NCBI GenBank assembly: GCA_012976225.1
Contig: JAAVVG010000010.1
Span: 124,001-188,000 of the forward strand
Direction: 5' to 3'
DNA length: 64,000 nucleotides
Origin: Golubevia sp. BC0850
Lineage: Eukaryota; Basidiomycota; Exobasidiomycetes; Golubeviales; Golubeviaceae
Positions within the stretch are counted from its first letter, which is position 1, and each line of letters opens with the position of its first letter. Positions 24,560-34,729 of this stretch are shown here, in pieces. The notes below the pieces were generated by a model that was not told the DNA's origin, made no database searches, and saw only the letters and a program-made list of their open reading frames with translations. The position numbers and the translations under genes were made by a program.

Positions 24560-25495
24560 TCAATCCTGAAACTCGACCTCTCCGTCCAACTCCTCATAGA
24601 ACCTGAAGATCCCCATTGAGAATGACTGTCTCCTTCCACTTTTCAGATATTTGTTGGTCCCTTCATGATTTTCAACCAACTTTCTTAGCCCAAAGACGCT
24701 GTCATATCTTCCACATTTCTCTAAAGAGACATAAAGTCTTGGGAAAGCAAAAGCGATTCCTTCCAAGACTTGAAAGAGAGTCAGGTCTGCGATAGTGAGC
24801 CTACCCCCAGCCAGATATCCGGAGTTGGAAGTATTGTTCGATAGGATTAATTGAAAATAGGAGAGAAACTTGGGGATGCGAAGGTTGCGGAAAAGAGGTG
24901 CTTTGCGAAGGCACTCTGCCCCTTGTTCTTCTTTGGTGAGAGAGGTTGCGCTGCGAGTCGAATCAGAATTGGTCAATCAGAAAGGCATTTAGATTGAAGA
25001 GTCACTCAAAGCTACTCACATGGGGTGGTGGACATCGTGAATCTCGTTCGAAAGATCCAAGATCGTTAACACCATTTGGTTCACATGAGCTCTCCTAATC
25101 TCTCTTTTGATTTCAGAATCATCGTTCTTGTCTCCTATCAATCCTAACTTAGATCCTAGATAAGCCAAGATGTTTGGGGTTTGACTCAAGAAGAAGACTT
25201 GTTCGTTCCCTCCACTTATTGCAGAGCCAGCACTTTGACCTTCTTCGACTTTCAAGGCCTTCGGCTTATTTCCTTCTGCGGTTGAATCGATTGATGATAC
25301 ATTGACTTCCAAGATAGGAGGGGCAAAGTGAGGAGGTGAGCCAACCTTTTCGATGGACATGACGTGTTCTTGAAGACTCTTGACGTCCGTCTCTTCCTTG
25401 TAAGGGGTGCCTGTTGCTTCGAAAGCTAGTCGAACATATTCACCTCTACCAGGAATAGTTGGCCAGTAGTGAAGAGTGTAAGAGTTGGAGGACAT
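24560..25495 (-). CDS. Glutathione S-transferase-like protein
   Basis: Two exons: 25495..25020 and 24950..24560 (288 aa). The N-terminal thioredoxin-like domain reads YTLHYWPTIPGRGEYVRLAF, with Tyr/Trp near the glutathione site. The all-helical C-terminal domain contains GYLAGGRLTIADLTLFQVLE, the N-capping and hydrophobic staple region of GSTs. About 35 extra residues (Ser/Gly/Lys-rich, near 60-95) are inserted before LSQTPNILAYLGSKLGL, so it is longer than a classic 210-220-residue sigma/alpha enzyme. The likely role is conjugation or detoxification in the cytosol. The start at 25495 was chosen because the fold begins there; the frame is open further upstream. It is divergent from the LRR-like gene across 132 bp. 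Confidence 0.85.
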
Positions 25496-25627
25496 TATTG
25501 GCGACTTTGCGGTGTGGTCTTGGAGCGAAAGAAGAAGCAGCGTCCAACGTCCAGCTAGAGCGGCCGCTCTCGCTCTTGCTCTTTCCTTCTGACCACATCC
25601 ATTCTCCACCTTCCTTGTTGCAACAAA

Positions 25628-26812
25628 ATGCCATCCAAGAAGAAAGGCAAAGGTAAAGGACCAACGCGAGTCGGAAATCCAAGTAATCAGCTCTTTCGAA
25701 CTTTTGAGAACTCAATTCGGACATTTCATCTGCAATCGGCCACGAGATCTCGAATTGGGTCACAGATGAAGATCAGGCCATCAACCTTTCCCAAGGAAGT
25801 TATCAATTCGGAATCAGGGAGAAAGGGAGACACGATCCAGATAAGGCGAGTCTTCGATTCAGTGATAAGATTGATGCTGCTTCGTCCATAGTGCATGGTG
25901 GCACGAGTTCACGACCCACTTTCGTAGCTGACCAGTTTCTGTCACCCCTTACTTGTTACGATCTTTCCAGGCTTCGAGATGTAAGTCAGGGGTCCTTGCC
26001 CTTGGTTACCCAGAAGTCGAAATATCTTTGGACTCCACATCTAATGGAAGACATCTAGTGAGGAAGAAGAGGAACGAGAGAGTTTTGTGCACAACTTCAT
26101 TTCCCTGCTTCAAGCGGTTGTACTTCAAGCTTGTCCTAACCTCAATCGCTACACTTCTCATAGTTGTTTCATTCAGTCATTTACCATGTTAAACGAGGCT
26201 CGATCAGTCTTTTCAAATCAGATTAAATCAATCGAGATCTCCAAAAATCATTTAGATTCGAAGGACTTAGATCCAGAATGGAATGGTAGGCAAGTCATTT
26301 TCCTGTTAACGTTCTTACCTCGATTACAAAGAGCCTCCTTTGATTTCACATTTGATTCTCAAGACGCAAAGGTGGTCAGCAATCATTTGGTAGAATTAGT
26401 CGAATCAAAACGGTTTCAATCAAAAGTAAAGTTTCTGAAGATGAACATCATACCTCAATATCAAAGAAGGAGACTAGATGACTCAGCCAAGACGTTCTCA
26501 AATCTATTATCGATCTTCTCGGATCTCAAAGCTTTGACCCTGGAGTTCTTTAGAGATGACAGATCTTCTTTCGCAAAACTCGTTGGATCCGACCGAACAG
26601 AACTTCCAGTTTTCGAGGCTTTAGAAGGACTCAAGTTTTCTTCCACTTCTTCAACATCACTCTCAATTCTAGGGCTTATGGATACTTTAAAGGGAACTTG
26701 TACTGAAGAAAGTATTTTAGCTCGAGCCGCCCAATCAATCACAATCTTACAATTTTTGAAAAAGTTGGAGCATTTAAGGCTAAATGGCCCGCTACTCACA
26801 CAACTCTTATAG
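25628..26812 (+). CDS. LRR / F-box-like protein, 3' end apparently disturbed
   Basis: Model: 25628..25652, 25709..25980, 26063..26812 (348 aa). Exon 1 is 25 nt (MPSKKKGK). The acceptor at 26062 is chosen because the nearer TAG acceptor would put a TGA in frame. The body has leucine-rich text such as FLLTFLPRLQRASFDFTF and FLKKLEHLRLNGPLLTQLL, typical of fungal F-box-associated LRR proteins, although a clear F-box is not seen. After the TAG at 26810-26812 protein-like sequence goes on in another frame (26821-27058) and then returns to the first frame (27044-27130). Either two compensating indels or unrecognised introns are involved, so it may be a pseudogene. Confidence 0.5.
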
Positions 26813-27130
26813 TAGTTCCAATGGATTCTGAATCCTATTCAATAGCAGTGCTTCCAGAGATCGTTAAGACTCTGGAGATGGCTTACAACCACGAAACTTC
26901 TGACGTATCAGGAGATTTCAGACCTTTGGAGTTTACCCTGGTTCGATTGATACAAATGATGAAACTTCCAAGAGGCTTCAAGAGAATTAGAACTTATCAA
27001 AAACCCAAGGGGTCCCAAGAAACCTGCCCTTCGATTTCCAGAGACGTTTGTAAAGGATGAGTTTGATGAGGGAAGAAGAGTGCTCAAGGAGAGTGCGAGG
27101 GCTAAAGGAATTGTTCTAGAACTGCTGTAA
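26813..27130 (+). pseudogene. Out-of-frame continuation of the LRR/F-box-like gene
   Basis: Contains the segments SYSIAVLPEIVKTLEMAYNH (frame shifted relative to the exon upstream) and TFVKDEFDEGRRVLKESARA (original frame, ending at TAA 27130). Both look like real protein. The second shift lies near homopolymers (CAAAAACCCAAGGGG, about 26998-27012), where a sequencing or replication slip is plausible. Confidence 0.4.
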
Positions 27131-27366
27131 TCAATTTACCTTCCATTTATCTCTTTATTGTATATGATACCTTTTCAACAATCAAATCTCTATACACACT
27201 TTATAGTCTCTTCTCAAGTCAAGCAGATAGCGCTCACGAGACTGACGAGAGAAGCCCTCACTCCACGTTTCGCAGTTGATCTTCTCACCTCAACGATCTC
27301 TAGACCAAGTCCTGCCAAGCGCCAGTCGAACCCTATCACTTCCTCCAATTTCCTCATCCTCGAATC

Positions 27367-30296
27367 ATGGCCGATAGAGTAGCAGTGCCAGCAGGAGGAG
27401 CTGCAGGAGCAGCACCTGGAGGAGCGAGGCCAGCAGAGCAGGTAGATTGGAAATGGCAGATTGGAAAAGCTATCCTGTTCTACTTCGGGATACAAGCCGT
27501 CATGGGTCGTGAGTATTCAGTTCTATAGCCTTCAAAGAAAAGCTTCCAGGATGAAAGTGGGATCGAGAGAGAAGGGAAGGGAAGGGAAGGGAAGGGAGAA
27601 AAAAGATAGAACTTAGAAGGAGATTAGGTCTGATCTGGATCCTTCTACTTCCATCTTCCCACCTTTCAGCAAATGGACTATGGGCCAAGTATAATGGATC
27701 TGGTACTTCACAACAACCTCCAATAGCTCCTCAAGTCACTCCAGGTGCAGCTCCAGTCTCGGATTTCAATGCTCAAAGACAAGCAGCCAAGGCCTCTGCT
27801 TCAAAACTTCCACCTCTAGTAGCTACTTCTTCTGGAGCTGTGCCTTTCTTTCCTAGAGACGTTCCTCTAGATCTATACATATTTCTGGCAACTTCAACTC
27901 CTCCAACTCCAGAGGAGATCAGAACTCAATATTCTTCTTTGGTAGAACATGGTCCAAAACCAGAAGATGAGATTATCTCTTTAATTGACTTTAGTTCTCC
28001 TGCTTATCAGCGCTTTTGGTCTAACGATGGGGAGAAGGACATCTCAATTCAAACTGCAGAAGATTTACCAGCTGTTAAATTTACAGATGTTATTTTGGGA
28101 GATGATAAATCTCTCGAAAGGAAACTGGACTTGGAATTCAAGGTTCCGGAATCAGTTCAAAATCGTAATGGAAGTATTTGGGCGGAAATGTATTTAACTT
28201 TGAAAGGGAACAATCCGGATCCTAAGGGTCCCTTCCCTGAAAGAGTGTTCCATACCAGGAAGCGTGAGTGAAGAAAAGGTTCGAGGATGAAGGGTCGAGA
28301 ACCTAACCACCTCTGACTTTGATTCCCTTCTACTCTTTTAATCCAATCTATGGCTTCGCTGTCTTTCAGTCTTATCGAGACTCTATCCAAAGAAGAAAGT
28401 CAGAGTGGAACGAAATCTGTTCAGCTCCAACACGACTTCCGAAACTGAAGAATCTGAAGAGGAGAAGAACGCTCCTCTTCCAATCGTCTCTCACTGGCAT
28501 CGAAATGGAACCATGTCTCTGGCTTTCGTTGCTCAAGAGGCGAACTCAGTCTTCCCAGTCCATCAGATGCCTCCTCCAGTCGTGCGTATTCTTGAAGAGG
28601 AACCTGCTAGATTTGATTTCCCCTCAAAAACTTGCCTAAAGCATCGTCTCTGTTCAAGAAGTACGATCAAACAAAATGACTGATTCTTCTTCTTCCGGTC
28701 TCTCGATACCACAGGTCCAATGGGTCCACGTCGAGCCGAGTGGAATCAAAACTCCAGCTCCAAAGGACAGCCACTACGTTCACAACTATCCAGTTCTCTT
28801 CAACAACGACTTCTGGCTTCTTCGGGAACACATGAATCCTGTCAACGCAACTGTCAAAACGCTGCCTTTACAGATCGATTTAACTTCAATGACGTTCTTC
28901 AAATTCCAACTCTTCTCTGCTATCACCGATAGCTTCGATAAGTCCGCTAGTGGTCAAGCAACTGGACCTGCAGGTTTAGGAGGAGGAGTTGGAAGTGGCG
29001 AGATTGATATGGTAAAGCGCATGCTGCTAGAAACCAATCCGTGGTATCTAGGTTTGACGATTTTGGTCTCGCTTCTACATTCGTGAGTCCCCATCTCCTT
29101 TGAGGTTCACTACCTCTCTTGCTTTGAACCTGATTTCTCATTTTTCTCTCCTTGTGCCAGAGTCTTCGAATTCCTCGCATTCTCATCCGACATTGGAGAC
29201 TGGAAAAAGAAGCAGAATGTGAGTGAAGCCAAGTCACCTTTGACTTACCTGGATGCCAAAACTGAACGACTTTTCCTTTTCCTTCCATCTCAGCTCGCTG
29301 GAATCTCTGTCGGAAGTATCTTTACCAACATCTTCGTCAAGGTCATCATTCTACTCTATCTTCTAGACAGCTCAGAAGAGACATCTTGGATGATCATCGC
29401 TGGAGAAGTAGTTGGAGTAGCTATAGAGTGCTGGAAGATCACCAAAGCTTTGAAAGTCTCTCTGCAACCTCTAGCTCCTGGCCAAGCTCCAAGTTCAGGT
29501 TGGAGAGGATGGTTCGCCACTATCACCGGTTCGAATCTCCTGATAGAAGACAAGCACGTCCTTTCAGAAGAAGAGAAGGAGACTCAAGAATACGACAAGC
29601 TCGCTTTCAAGCTTGTCTCCTATGCCGCTGGACCTTTGTTGATCTGTTGGACAATCTACTCAGCAATTTATCAAACCCACAAAGGTTGGTGGTCATTCGT
29701 CATTGGAACTCTTTGCTCCTTCGTCTACGCTTTTGGGTTTGTCTCAATGATTCCGCAGTTGATCGTCAATTACAAGCTCAAATCTACTGCTGGGATCAAT
29801 GCGAAGACTATGGCATTCAAACTACTATCGACAGGTGAGTTTGATGATGTCTGAAGCAAAGGACGAAAACCTACACTCACACTCTCTCCTCCTTCTACTT
29901 CCCCTTTCTTAGTCGTCGATGATTTCTTTGCATTTGTCATTCCAATCCCTTTCCTTCACCGTCTAGCTTGCTTCAGGTAAGTACCTACTTCATTTCAAAT
30001 TGGCTTTGCACAATTAACTCACTCTCCTTTTCATCTCCTTGTGATTCTTTCTTTCTCTCCTCTTCACCAGAGACGATGTCATCTTCGTAATCTTCTTATA
30101 TCAAAGGTGGATCTATGGAGTTGACCCTAATAGAGTCAATGAGTTCGGTCAGGTGTTGGCTAAGGAAGGAAAGAAGGGGGAAGAAGAACAGAAGCAGATT
30201 GGAGGAAAAGATGAAGTGGCGGAGAAAGATAGTGGGAAAAGTTCTGCTGTGAAGACAACAGAAGACACAGTCAAATCCAGAAAATCGGCCAAGTAG
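27367..30296 (+). CDS. CLPTM1 family multi-pass ER membrane protein
   Basis: Eight exons: 27367..27508, 27670..28263, 28370..28581, 28715..29082, 29161..29218, 29294..29834, 29913..29976, 30071..30296 (734 aa). The luminal half carries PLDLYIFLATS and PIVSHWHRNGT. The membrane half has the conserved VFEFLAFSSDIGDW, WKITKALKVSL, MIPQLIVNYKLKS and FLYQRWIYGVDPNRVNEFGQ. An N-terminal helix (about 28-45) precedes the luminal domain. CLPTM1 relatives act in the ER; mammalian CLPTM1 traps GABA-A receptors and CLPTM1L scrambles GlcN-PI for GPI synthesis, so the fungal role is open. The 75-nt intron 29219-29293 has no stop and is a multiple of three. Intron 1 carries a GGGAA repeat. Confidence 0.93.
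27573..27597 (+). repeat. (GGGAA)n run with G-quadruplex potential
   Basis: Five GGG runs separated by AA, inside intron 1 of the CLPTM1 gene on its sense strand. Confidence 0.7.
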
Positions 30297-31303
30297 ATGA
30301 TCAGAATGGTTTCTATTGTCTCAAAATACAAAATCTTCTGTGAATCAAACCTTCTCAAATGATTCACCTTCTCCTCCTACACCTCTGTTGCCTTGTAGAT
30401 TGCCCACGCATTTTATCTGTAGCTGTATTCATAGAAATTTGTTTAATTCCTGATCATTTTCACACCAGGGAATATATGGTGAGCGCGTCAAGAAGTATGT
30501 GCTCTCTCCTTCCAAGTTTCTGTTCTCAAATTCTGCCCTTCCTTTCAAAAAATTCTTTCAAATCATGTCTTTGTACTGAGCTCCTGTCTTTCTACTCAGG
30601 AACATGAGCTCCATCATTTTCATTTATTTCCAAAAAGGAGGCCAAAAGCTGAATAGACTGAAAAGAAATGGAACTCAAAAACAGAGTCAACATTGGCTCT
30701 CAAGTCAAAAGAATCAGAACACGCAATGAAAAATGAAGATAATTACAGCAGAGTGAAATGAAAATCACAGAAGAAGAAATCAAAAAATAAGAAATAAGAA
30801 ACAAAACATAATCAAGTCGAATCTAGGCAAGAAATCTATCATCCTTATCACTTGAGGAATCTAACTCATCCTCCTCTTCTTCTTCAACTGTTCCCACCTG
30901 CGTTTCCAAGCTTCACCCTTTTATCTGCTAAAGATTCTTTCTTGATAATAGAGGATTTGTCGTCTGACAGCATGTCATCCAAGCTTCTCTTGTCTTTGGT
31001 GGCAAATATTTCTTCAGGTTTCCTCCTTTCCAGCTCATTCTTAACCACAATCCTCCCCTTTGGCAGCAAAGGATCTCACTTTAGCTCTTGTAAACAATCA
31101 GATATTCGAACCGGAAAAAGGTGTTCAGAAAAGAGATAGCCCAGATCCTCTTGAACCCTTTCTTATCTCTGAAGTTCCCTTTGCCGTTGCAAAAAAATAT
31201 TGAATGATTCATTTTCTTATGCTATCACACTTGAAACATTGATATTTGACAAAGATGTTTGAGGTTGCCTCTCTCTTTTTCTCCTCTCCAACCCCTCAAC
31301 ATC
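30297..31303. other. Convergent intergenic region with a second coding-like minus-strand fragment
   Basis: About 1 kb between the 3' ends of CLPTM1 and the methyltransferase gene. On the minus strand 31069..30884 is open and includes KDKRSLDDMLSDDKSSIIKK. In the +1 frame it is followed by an acidic end (VEEEEEDELDSSSDKDD) and TAG near 30830. It is related to the fragment at 3274-3412. The rest is A/T-rich without features. Confidence 0.4.
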
Positions 31304-32520
31304 TCAACTTCTCTTCTTGCCTTTCCTCTCTCCGCCCCCACATGAAGCCTTTCTGCCAGTGCAGATCAGAAACGGGAATGGTTCCTTCTTTTCCTCTCCA
31401 CTCTCTCCTCCCTGATTCTCTACTGTTTTCATGAGCTCAAAAGCAACCTCTACCTTGACATCTTCAAACCCAGCTTCCTGAAGGAGTGATTGAATCTCTT
31501 CCAATTTGACTCCATGACGTTCAACTCCTGCATGAGCTTTTTTGGGATCTGGAGGAGAAAGTAGGGTGGTATTTAAAAGGAGGAAATATTGGAAGAGAGT
31601 TGTGAGAAAGGGAAAGGAGTCCTAATTGTGAGGATCCATGCCCTCCTCAAACTGGAATCAAGAGTTATCGGATTTTCTCATGTTGAGAAAAAGGAGCACT
31701 CACGGAACAACAGAGCATGAGGACCTGTATCTTGGAAATCAGAAATGATGATCTGACCTCCAGGTAAGAGACAATCTCTCATCACTGAAATGGTCCTTGA
31801 CATGTCACTATATTAGCGGAGATCACAAAAAGAGAAAGAAAAGACCATTGAGCTACGTAGGAGTTGAATTTCAACTGAGAGGAGAAAGAAGAATGGCAAT
31901 CGGCACATCACTGAGGAAAGTTGTGCTCCCAAGCACTCACGGAATGTGATGAAAAACTAGGTGGGAAAGGGCAAGATTGAATCTCTTTCCTTCTATAGCT
32001 GGGTCATTGGCGTCCTAGAAGAGAATGAGGGGGTAGAGAGATGATTGGTGAATTCTCATCTAGAAGCGGAAGTGGCGATCTGCGAGATCTCTTACATCTA
32101 ACAGAACTTTGACTCCTTTCAATCCGTTTACATTCTGCTCTCTCAGTTTCTCGGCCTTGCTTTCAAGGACATCGATCATTCCTTGAGAAGTGTCAACTCC
32201 CACCATGCAGTTCAGGTGTTTGACAAGTTGAACAGAGAATAACCCTGTCCCGCAACCGACCTCCAACGCTGACCATTCTTTGGCCTTGCCATTCTCTAGC
32301 TCTGGGATTCTTAGTAGTAAAGCTTCATAGAAAGAAAGAGAAGATTGAACGACTTCGGGCCTGTAAGAGAAGGAGAGAAAGTGGAGTGATAAGAGGAGAA
32401 GATGATAGGAGGATGGAGGCTCCTCAGTTCTCACTTTGAATCCCAATCTTTAGCTTCTTGATCGAATCTTTCATTCCCTTCAGAATAATTAGGTTGAATA
32501 TCAAGTTTGTTTGAAGTCAT
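31304..32520 (-). CDS. Class I SAM-dependent methyltransferase
   Basis: Five exons: 32520..32435, 32360..32096, 32014..31941, 31807..31704, 31548..31304 (257 aa). Motif I is ALEVGCGTGLFS (about residue 65), followed by the acidic ribose-binding region VGVDTSQGMIDVL, then LALSHLVFHHIP and LLPGGQIIISDF, the usual order of a seven-strand methyltransferase. Overall it resembles the UbiE/Coq5-type or methyltransferase-11 group of small-molecule or protein methylases; the substrate is unknown. The C-terminus ends in a Gly/Lys-rich tail (SCGGGERKGKKRS). Its start codon is 56 bp from that of HIS6 on the other strand. Confidence 0.85.
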
Positions 32521-32576
32521 GATTGGAAGTTGATTGTGATTGAAGAAAGTCTGTCTCTTCTCTCAACAACACCGTC
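32521..32576. promoter_or_regulatory. 56-bp shared divergent promoter, methyltransferase / HIS6
   Basis: Only 56 bp lie between the two start codons, so 5' leaders must be very short or overlap. No Gcn4-type TGACTC site was seen here. Confidence 0.5.
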
Positions 32577-34396
32577 ATGACTTCCTCTTCTTCTAATCGA
32601 ACATCTTTGTTTCGACCATGCATTGACATTCATTCAGGTTTAGTGAAACAGATAGTCGGATCATCTCTAAAAGACACAGCAACGGAAGAACTCTTGACGA
32701 ATTTCGTAGCAACTCATCCACCTTCCTATTACTCAAATCTCTACAAGCAAGCTGGTTTGACTGGAGCTCATGTCATCAAACTTGGTGGAGGTGAATTGAA
32801 CGACGAAGCTGCCAAAACTGCCTTGAATGAATGGAAAGATGGCCTTCAGGTCGGTGGAGGAATGAACGCAGACAATGCTAGACAGTGGTTGGAGAATGGG
32901 GCAAGTAAGGTGAGTGACAGAAACAAGGAAAAGAGAGGGGTGCCAAACATGAGAACAGATTCTTTTGCACTCATGAACTTCAAGACAGGGACTGGTAGAA
33001 GAGTCGGAATGGATAGCAGCAAGCCAGAGAAGTCGAAAGGGAGCTGCTGAAGGGGAAGGGTGAAGATGCTGCGTCTTCCTTGATCCAAATAAGAGAGCTG
33101 CTTCCTTCGAATCTGATCTGGTATAGACTCTGTTGAATATTTAGGCCTATTTCCAACTAGAAGCAGACCTTATTCGGGGAACACCAATGAGAAAAAGTGT
33201 TCAAGATCACTTGCTTATTGATTTCACACGTCTTTCCTTCCAGATCATCGTAACTTCCTACCTCTTCCCAGATTGCAAATTCTCGCTCGAACGACTAGAA
33301 TCTCTGAGCAACTCGATAGGAAGGGATAGGCTGGTAGTCGATGTGAGGTGAGCTGAACGTCTCAATCCCCTTTCTCTCGAACTTGTTCTTCGTTCAGAGA
33401 AAGCTGGGGGATATTCTGAGATAGCTACACTTCTGACAGACTTTTTCTCTTCAATTTCGTAACTTCTAGCTGTCGGAAAAAAGATGGGAAGTGGATAGTA
33501 GCTATGAATCGATGGCAGGACTTGACCGATATGGAAGTCAACCAAGGTTAGTATCTGTTCTGCCTCATGATCGATCTCTTTCTTTCACTTTCTGCCTTCA
33601 GGAAATTGGGCTATGAGCAATCAAGAGACAATTCTTCGAGGAGCTCTTTTCTTGCTTGGTCCTCAGATCTCTGTGTATCCAGACTTCTCTGCTGAAACCA
33701 CAATCCCTTTTTCTTCTGATCGTCTCCCTAGAATCCATTAATCTACTCTCAAAGCATTGCAGTGAATTTCTGATTCATGCGGCAGACGTTGAGGGGCTCT
33801 GTAAAGGGATTGATGAAGAATTGGTGGAGAGTGAGTTCTCGTTCTGAATTTGTCATAGGTTTGGATCTTCCCAGCAGCAACAAGTCCTCTCCTCTTTTCC
33901 ACTCTCATTTTCCTGATCTTCCGATCTTTTCAGAATTGGGAGAATGGTGTTCTATTCCTACTACTTATGCTGGAGGTGCTAGACGTGAGTATGCTCATCT
34001 GCTTGCCAGCTCCTACAACAATCGCGCTTCACCAACTTTACTGAAAGCGACCATTTACTTTCTCTCTCTCGCTCTCTCTCTCTTTTTTCAAAACAGATCT
34101 TGGAGATCTTGAGCTAGTCAACCAGCTATCAACTGGGAAGGTGGATTTAACTTTTGGAAGGTGAGTTTCCTCGTCGGTTCTTTGATCAACCTCTTTCTCT
34201 GCAGCTCATCAAGAGGACGTTGCTGGTGAAATCAAAGGAACTGATCCACTACTATTGCTGATCCTGTCTCTGCTCTCCCCATTCCATCCTTCGATTCTCT
34301 TTTCCCTCCAGCGCTTTGGACATCTTCGGGGGAAATGGAGTTACTTTAGATGAAGTGATTCAGTGGAATCGAAAAGCTGGGCAATCGCCCCCCTAA
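32577..34396 (+). CDS. HIS6: Phosphoribosylformimino-5-aminoimidazole carboxamide ribotide isomerase (histidine synthesis)
   Basis: Seven exons: 32577..32909, 33244..33347, 33470..33546, 33732..33830, 33934..33984, 34097..34160, 34312..34396 (270 aa). This is the fourth step of histidine biosynthesis, an Amadori rearrangement of ProFAR to PRFAR on a TIM barrel. Motifs are [16 protein letters not shown] (catalytic Asp in the first strand), [37 protein letters not shown] and [14 protein letters not shown]. Length matches yeast His6 (261 aa). Exons 2 to 7 are short, and several donors are slightly unusual (GTTAGT at 33547). Intron 6-side pyrimidine tract at about 34058-34087 is a long CT run. 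Confidence 0.94.
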
Positions 34397-34729
34397 ATCA
34401 TGGAGAGCAACTCTCAGAATACTATTCTCAATTATTTTTTTCCGTCCATTGTACAGTATAAGATGCCCAAATAGATCTTTCCCTACTTTTAGAGTTGTTG
34501 TATTGTGACCCGAATCAGTTCACAATCTCGATGAACTGTTTGAAGAAGAATTGGGATCTGTTGCAGTTCGATTATGTAGTGATGCGAAAAATTAAAGTAC
34601 AAGGAATGAACAGTTGAGTTTATTGAAAGGTGACGCGAATTAGAACGAGAATTTAGAGAAAAGTTGTGAGAATATACAGATGAAGACATTTGAATGAAGA
34701 AGAAGGAAAAATTTGAGAATCTCGCGACT
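34397..34729. other. Convergent intergenic region
   Basis: 333 bp between the stop codons of HIS6 and the SNF2 gene. Nothing recognised. Confidence 0.4.

Noticed and set aside
29219-29293. CLPTM1 intron taken as coding
   Set aside because: Splice borders are perfect and the family alignment closes across it with no insertion.
33547-33731. Extra HIS6 exon in the 185-nt gap
   Set aside because: The His6 alignment runs directly from MEVNQ to [10 protein letters not shown], so the gap is intron only.
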